Below, one piece after another: positions 42,078 to 46,109 of a stretch of DNA of 46,109 nucleotides. The stretch's first letter is position 1, and every line of letters begins with the position of its first letter. The position numbers and the translations under genes were made by a program. The notes beneath the pieces were generated by a model. It did no database searches and had not been told where the DNA came from. It saw only the letters and a list, made by a program, of their open reading frames with translations. Source of the stretch: an uncultured Roseburia sp. (GTDB taxonomy: Bacteria; Bacillota; Clostridia; Lachnospirales; Lachnospiraceae); contig CAMXSH010000013.1 in NCBI GenBank assembly GCA_947246475.1, forward strand, positions 1-46,109, read 5' to 3'.

Positions 42078-43154
42078 TCAGCGCTGGCTTTTCTCAATCG
42101 CTTCCCACAACCCGTTCAGATAGGCGGCGCCAAGGGCACGGTCATACAGCCCATACCCAGGCATCGCCACCTCATCCCAGATCATCCTTCCGTGATCCGG
42201 ACGGATCGGTCCCTGGAAATCAATGTCATACAAGGCTTTCATGATCTCATACATATCAAAGGTGCCGTCAGAAGAAAGATGCGCTGCCTCCTCAAAATTT
42301 GTCGGGGTAATAAATTTGAGGTTGCGCACATGGGCAAAATGAACCCTGCCTTTGAGGGAACGGATCATATCCGGCAGGTCGTTATCCAGATTGGTTCCGT
42401 AGGAACCGGAGCAAAAAGTTACGCCGTTATGAGGATTGTCCACCATCTTGACCATTCTGAGAATATTTTCTTTATTGATGATGATGCGGGGCAGTCCAAA
42501 GACGCTCCACGCCGGATCGTCTGGGTGGATCGCCATATTGATGTCATACTGATCGCATACCGGCATAATCCTCTCTAAAAAATACTTGAGATTTTCAAAC
42601 AATGTATCATCATCAATATTCTGGTACATCTCAAACAATTCTTTTACCTTTGCCATCCGTTCCGGCTCCCATCCTGGCATCACCGTACCGTTCATGTCCC
42701 CGGCGATAGACTCAAACATTTTCTCCGGATCCAGGGCATCCACTGCCTCCTGGGTATAGGCAAGTACAGTGGAGCCATCCGGTCTCACCCTGGCAAGTTC
42801 CGTTCTCGTCCAGTCAAACACTGGCATAAAATTATAGCAGACCAGGTGAAGATCTTCTTTTCCAAGATTCTCTAACGTCTCAATGTAGTTATCAATATAC
42901 TTGTCCCTGTCGGCTGCTCCTGTCTTGATGGCATCGTGAATATTCACACTCTCAATGCCGGCGATATGAAGTCCCGCGGCTTCCACCTCTTCTTTCAATG
43001 CCCGGATCCGTTCCCTGCTCCATACCTCTCCGGGAGCCGTATCATATAATGTTGTGATCACCCCCGTGACGCCGGGGATCTGTCGTATCTGTTTTAATGT
43101 AACCGTATCAAAATCGGATCCATACCATCTCAATGTCATTTCCATATCTTCCAT
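42078..43154 (-). CDS. uxuA: Mannonate dehydratase
   Basis: Removes water from D-mannonate to give 2-keto-3-deoxygluconate in the hexuronate (glucuronate) pathway, in the cytoplasm. The 358-aa TIM-barrel protein has the family opening MTLRWYGSDFDTVTLKQIRQ, the metal-site region DINMAIHPDDPAWSVFGLPR, the CSGSYGTNL loop and the ending IRPDHGRMIWDE. The start is uncertain: ATG codons at 43154, 43145 and 43139 are close together; GGAGG is 3, 12 and 18 nt away. It lies downstream of the GH2 gene, suggesting use of glucuronide sugars. Confidence 0.95.
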   Translation of the reverse strand: MEDMEMTLRWYGSDFDTVTLKQIRQIPGVTGVITTLYDTAPGEVWSRERIRALKEEVEAAGLHIAGIESVNIHDAIKTGAADRDKYIDNYIETLENLGKEDLHLVCYNFMPVFDWTRTELARVRPDGSTVLAYTQEAVDALDPEKMFESIAGDMNGTVMPGWEPERMAKVKELFEMYQNIDDDTLFENLKYFLERIMPVCDQYDINMAIHPDDPAWSVFGLPRIIINKENILRMVKMVDNPHNGVTFCSGSYGTNLDNDLPDMIRSLKGRVHFAHVRNLKFITPTNFEEAAHLSSDGTFDMYEIMKALYDIDFQGPIRPDHGRMIWDEVAMPGYGLYDRALGAAYLNGLWEAIEKSQR

Positions 43155-43217
43155 CTACCTCCATCTTGTCCTATACTGGCCAGACATGCCAGTCTCCATT
43201 TCATTAACTCTGTCGAA

Positions 43218-45461
43218 TCAGCTGCTCTTCCTCGGAATCTGATTCAGCTGCCCGTTTAGGGACAGCAGCTGCTCTTTTGTCATCGTATCGCCCACAGAAC
43301 CCAATGTATTCAGCATCCGGATCACCGTAAATCCTCCCATCATGCGAATCAGTTTTTCCATATTTTCTGGCTCCGCAAAGGACGCCTCACGGAACATCCC
43401 CACATCTTCTAATATCCTGTGGAACAATTTCATCCCCTCGTCAGAATGAATCACATCCTCAATCTTATCATTGAGGCAGTAATACCCTTCCCGCTCCGTG
43501 ATATCAAACCAGTTCAGCACAGCGCCCTTCTCCACCAGCCGGTAAGCGGGATTCATCTCATCCACTTTCCGGATCCGGCTCTCATCCTGACACTGCCCTG
43601 CCACTGCCTTTAACATGGATTCTCCTTTGTTGGGCACGTCAAAGTAGAAAAAATGTTCTGAACTCTTCTGTTTGCCAAGGCTCTCTCCATTTACCAGCAG
43701 TTCCACTTCTGGCTGATTGGAATACACCGTAATTTTTGTGACATCTTCCACCCTGTCCACATAGCGTTTCCCGCAGATATGCACAAAGGGATCATTGGAA
43801 AGCCATGCCTTGTAGGCATAAAAAGCATCTTTTTTATATTTTCGGTCAAAAGTCACCAGTCCTTTATGGTTCTGGCCGTTTTCTCCACCTTCGTTTCTTG
43901 CATCCGCGCCGAAGTCAAACATATTCCAGACATGAGTCGCCCATAGATAGGGTCTGGTAAACAGCTGTTTGATCAGCTCCTCATGATAATACGCCTGATA
44001 TTCCTCAGTGTAATCCCCCTGTTCTGGATTGGAACTGTGCCAGTCCAGCCCCTCACAGCCATATTCGCTGCAGCCGATGGGAATCTCCGGAAATTCTCTG
44101 TGAAACTCGTCAAACCACGGTCCGTTCATAGACGTATTCCCGCCATACCATCCAAAATAATGGTTATAGGATACCACATCGGATATCTGGATATAGGGAT
44201 CATGGATATCACACATTGTCACCGCCGCGATGGTCGTTTTTCTCGTAGGATCCAGCTTGTGGGCGAGATCATTCAGCAGACGGTGATTTTCCAGGAGATC
44301 CTCTGTGGATTTACCCGACATTGTGATCTCATTGGACAATCCCCATACGACGATACTCGGATGATTATAATTCTGTATGATCAGCTCCTTCATCTGGGAA
44401 ATAGTGTTCTCCCTTCCCCCCTCCATATGATGGGAAATGTATGGAATCTCTGCCCACACCACCATTCCTTTCTCATCACACAGATCATAAAAATAGGAAT
44501 CATGCTGATAATGTGCCAGGCGGATCGTATTGGCCCCCACTTCACAGATCAGCTCCATATCCTCCCTATGATGTTCCGGAAGCAGAGCATTTCCGATACC
44601 CCAGCGGTCCTGATGTCTCGATACGCCCCGCAGTGGATAACTCTCTCCATTTAGAATAAAGCCCCTCTCGGCATCGATTTCAAAACTACGGCACCCAAAC
44701 CGGGTACTTACCTGATCCAGTACCTCTTCTCCCTCCATCAGAGCCACCTCTGCAGTATACAGATAGGGATCCTTTCTTCCCTGCCATAGATGCACCTTTG
44801 AAATATCCAGTTCAGCTGTATTCTCACTTACATCTTTTTCACACTGGGCAACCACCCCTCCTCCTGCATCCAGGATTCTAAAACAAAGCCTCTGGCCTGC
44901 TTCTGCATTGGTCACATAAACTTCCGTCTTCACTCTGGCATCCTGTCCGCAAATCTCCGGCGTCACCTGAATCCCCGGAGCTCCATAATATTCCAGATCA
45001 AAGTGGGAATGGCTGACAGCGATGATGTTTACTCCCCGGTAAAGCCCTCCATAAAAAGTAAAATCGGCATTCTGTGGATAGACGGACTCATTCTCACTGT
45101 TATCTACCGCCACCACAATCAGATTCTTATCCTGAAGCACGTCTGTGAAATTCACTCTCCAAGTAGAATATCCTCCGTCATGTTGCGCCAGTTTCTTTCC
45201 ATTTACATACACATCCGCGGATGAATTGGCTCCCCTGAATTCAAGAAAATATTGGTCCGCTTCTGGCAGCTCACTTTTTTTTACCTGTTTGGCGTAATAA
45301 CAGATTCCTCGGTAATAATCTGCTCCCCCATCCTGTCCGTCGATGGCATTCCAGGTATGGGGAAGATTTACCACATACCAGTTCTTTGGCTTCTTTTCTG
45401 GAACTGCCTGGGCTTCTTTGGAAAATGCCCATTTTGTATTTAACTCATAAATTTGTCTCAT
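43218..45461 (-). CDS. GH2 beta-galactosidase / beta-glucuronidase
   Basis: Family 2 glycoside hydrolase (747 aa), no signal peptide. Order: sugar-binding domain (NLPHTWNAIDGQDGGADYYR), Ig-like domain, TIM barrel with acid/base Glu in VVWGLSNEI and nucleophile Glu in IGCSEYGCEG, and a C-terminal Ig-like region. The loop GQNHKGLVTFDR holds an N-x-K-G motif, seen in glucuronidases but also in related galactosidases. Its neighbour uxuA favours glucuronide cleavage. The start is ATG 45459-45461, 8 nt behind GGAGG; a longer frame to 45554 has no site. Confidence 0.92.
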   Translation of the reverse strand: MRQIYELNTKWAFSKEAQAVPEKKPKNWYVVNLPHTWNAIDGQDGGADYYRGICYYAKQVKKSELPEADQYFLEFRGANSSADVYVNGKKLAQHDGGYSTWRVNFTDVLQDKNLIVVAVDNSENESVYPQNADFTFYGGLYRGVNIIAVSHSHFDLEYYGAPGIQVTPEICGQDARVKTEVYVTNAEAGQRLCFRILDAGGGVVAQCEKDVSENTAELDISKVHLWQGRKDPYLYTAEVALMEGEEVLDQVSTRFGCRSFEIDAERGFILNGESYPLRGVSRHQDRWGIGNALLPEHHREDMELICEVGANTIRLAHYQHDSYFYDLCDEKGMVVWAEIPYISHHMEGGRENTISQMKELIIQNYNHPSIVVWGLSNEITMSGKSTEDLLENHRLLNDLAHKLDPTRKTTIAAVTMCDIHDPYIQISDVVSYNHYFGWYGGNTSMNGPWFDEFHREFPEIPIGCSEYGCEGLDWHSSNPEQGDYTEEYQAYYHEELIKQLFTRPYLWATHVWNMFDFGADARNEGGENGQNHKGLVTFDRKYKKDAFYAYKAWLSNDPFVHICGKRYVDRVEDVTKITVYSNQPEVELLVNGESLGKQKSSEHFFYFDVPNKGESMLKAVAGQCQDESRIRKVDEMNPAYRLVEKGAVLNWFDITEREGYYCLNDKIEDVIHSDEGMKLFHRILEDVGMFREASFAEPENMEKLIRMMGGFTVIRMLNTLGSVGDTMTKEQLLSLNGQLNQIPRKSS

Positions 45462-45605
45462 ATCCCATTCCTCCGTCTGCTTGTCCGTTGTAGATACTTT
45501 AGCACAAAAATATGCCAGCGTATCCCACGTTTTCTTAATGGTTATGGTAGACAAATTTTAAGAAAATTATTAGTTTTTTATTAATTTCATTTTTATGGGA
45601 TCCAC

Positions 45606-45625
45606 CGCTGTCCAGCTGGACAGCG
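45606..45625. promoter_or_regulatory. 20-bp perfect palindrome between the DMT and GH2 genes
   Basis: CGCTGTCCAG and CTGGACAGCG read the same on both strands without a loop. It lies 8 bp behind the transporter stop and about 145 bp before the GH2 start. Lacking a T tract, it is more likely an operator than a terminator. Confidence 0.5.
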
Positions 45626-45633
45626 CCGCCAGG

Positions 45634-46047
45634 TTAAAGAACCATACACAATGTGCCAGCCCCGATCAAAACACACCCCAGCAGGGATTTCACTGTAAAC
45701 TCCTCGTGTAGAAAGATTACAGCCAGCAGAAGTGTGATCACCACACTCAGTTTATCCACCGCCGCCACTTTGGAAGTCTCTCCCACCTGCAGCGCCTTAT
45801 AGTAACACAGCCACGATGCTCCCGTCGCCAGACCAGATAAGATAAGAAACAGCCAGCTCTTTCTGGTGATATCTGGAAGACCTTTTTGGGCATGCGTTAA
45901 AAATACCATCCCCCATGCCATTGCCAGCACTACAATCGTGCGGAGCGCTGTGGCAAGATTGGAGTGTACTCCATGTATTCCAATTTTCGCAAGGATCGAA
46001 GTCAGCGCCGCAAAGACCGCTGACAGCACAGCAAATACAAACCACAT
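45634..46047 (-). CDS. Single-domain EamA/DMT-family transporter
   Basis: A 137-aa membrane protein with about five hydrophobic helices, a half-size EamA unit that must dimerise. The family pattern is seen in LSAVFAALTSILAKIGIHGV, the SWLCYYKALQVGETSKVAAV loop and VVITLLLAVIFLHEEFT. ATG 46045-46047 is 7 nt behind GGAGG; an ATG five codons earlier overlaps that site. It lies upstream of GH2 and may export or import a small metabolite, but no substrate is indicated. Confidence 0.85.
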   Translation of the reverse strand: MWFVFAVLSAVFAALTSILAKIGIHGVHSNLATALRTIVVLAMAWGMVFLTHAQKGLPDITRKSWLFLILSGLATGASWLCYYKALQVGETSKVAAVDKLSVVITLLLAVIFLHEEFTVKSLLGCVLIGAGTLCMVL

Positions 46048-46109
46048 ATGTCTCCCTCCCATAATAATCTTTGTTTTCCTCTTGTTAACTCGCTGTTTCT
46101 CACTTTTTC

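Overview
The window looks like a stretch of chromosome from a strictly anaerobic, gut-type, spore-forming Firmicute, most likely a Lachnospiraceae (Blautia-like) species. Supporting signs are pyruvate:ferredoxin oxidoreductase, a glycyl-radical (anaerobic) ribonucleotide reductase, acetate kinase, an iron-dependent butanol-type dehydrogenase, a YlbJ-like sporulation membrane protein, strong AGGAGG ribosome binding sites and many glycan-degradation genes. The family-level placement is inference from gene content, not from a search. Nearly everything is on the minus strand. The plus strand carries a GH43 enzyme, one tRNA-Leu, the YlbJ-like gene and a remnant of a chemotaxis receptor.

Layout. 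(1) 1-7004: a sugar ABC importer operon (very large solute-binding protein, two permeases, then the start of a secreted protein cut by the window edge), divergent from a GH43 beta-xylosidase/arabinofuranosidase. (2) 7058-10783: tRNA-Leu with a bidirectional terminator, then a GntR/ABC transporter operon. (3) 10837-12974: an ECF sigma factor and a DUF4179-type membrane partner that is interrupted by an in-frame stop, preceded by an unexplained hairpin element. (4) 13050-21937: housekeeping genes: rpmF, ackA, a DegV protein, the YlbJ-like protein, a coiled-coil protein, rsmD, recG and a hybrid histidine kinase. (5) 21955-25260: nrdD-nrdG-dut, a nucleotide operon with two putative NrdR boxes. (6) 25383-33492: PFOR, then asnS-asnA-alcohol dehydrogenase-sigma-like protein, closed by a clear terminator. 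(7) 33600-46047: accessory carbohydrate genes: a secreted protein with two GH43-like domains, a PT-rich linker and two Big_2 domains; a GPH transporter-HAD-GH3 operon; a small DUF3990/DUF3791 remnant locus; and a DMT transporter-GH2-uxuA cluster.

How it fits together. The outer parts are polysaccharide-use modules: extracellular trimming, import by ABC or sodium/proton symport, intracellular GH43/GH3/GH2 cleavage, and uronate entry through mannonate dehydratase. The middle supplies fermentation (PFOR, AckA, ADH) and nucleotide synthesis. No CRISPR array, intact insertion sequence, prophage or rRNA was seen. The best candidates for something undescribed are the sigma70-like protein that keeps regions 1.1, 1.2, 2.1-2.2 and 3 but has no recognisable promoter-recognition parts, the hairpin element flanked by 10-bp direct repeats upstream of the ECF operon, and the stop codon inside the DUF4179 protein.
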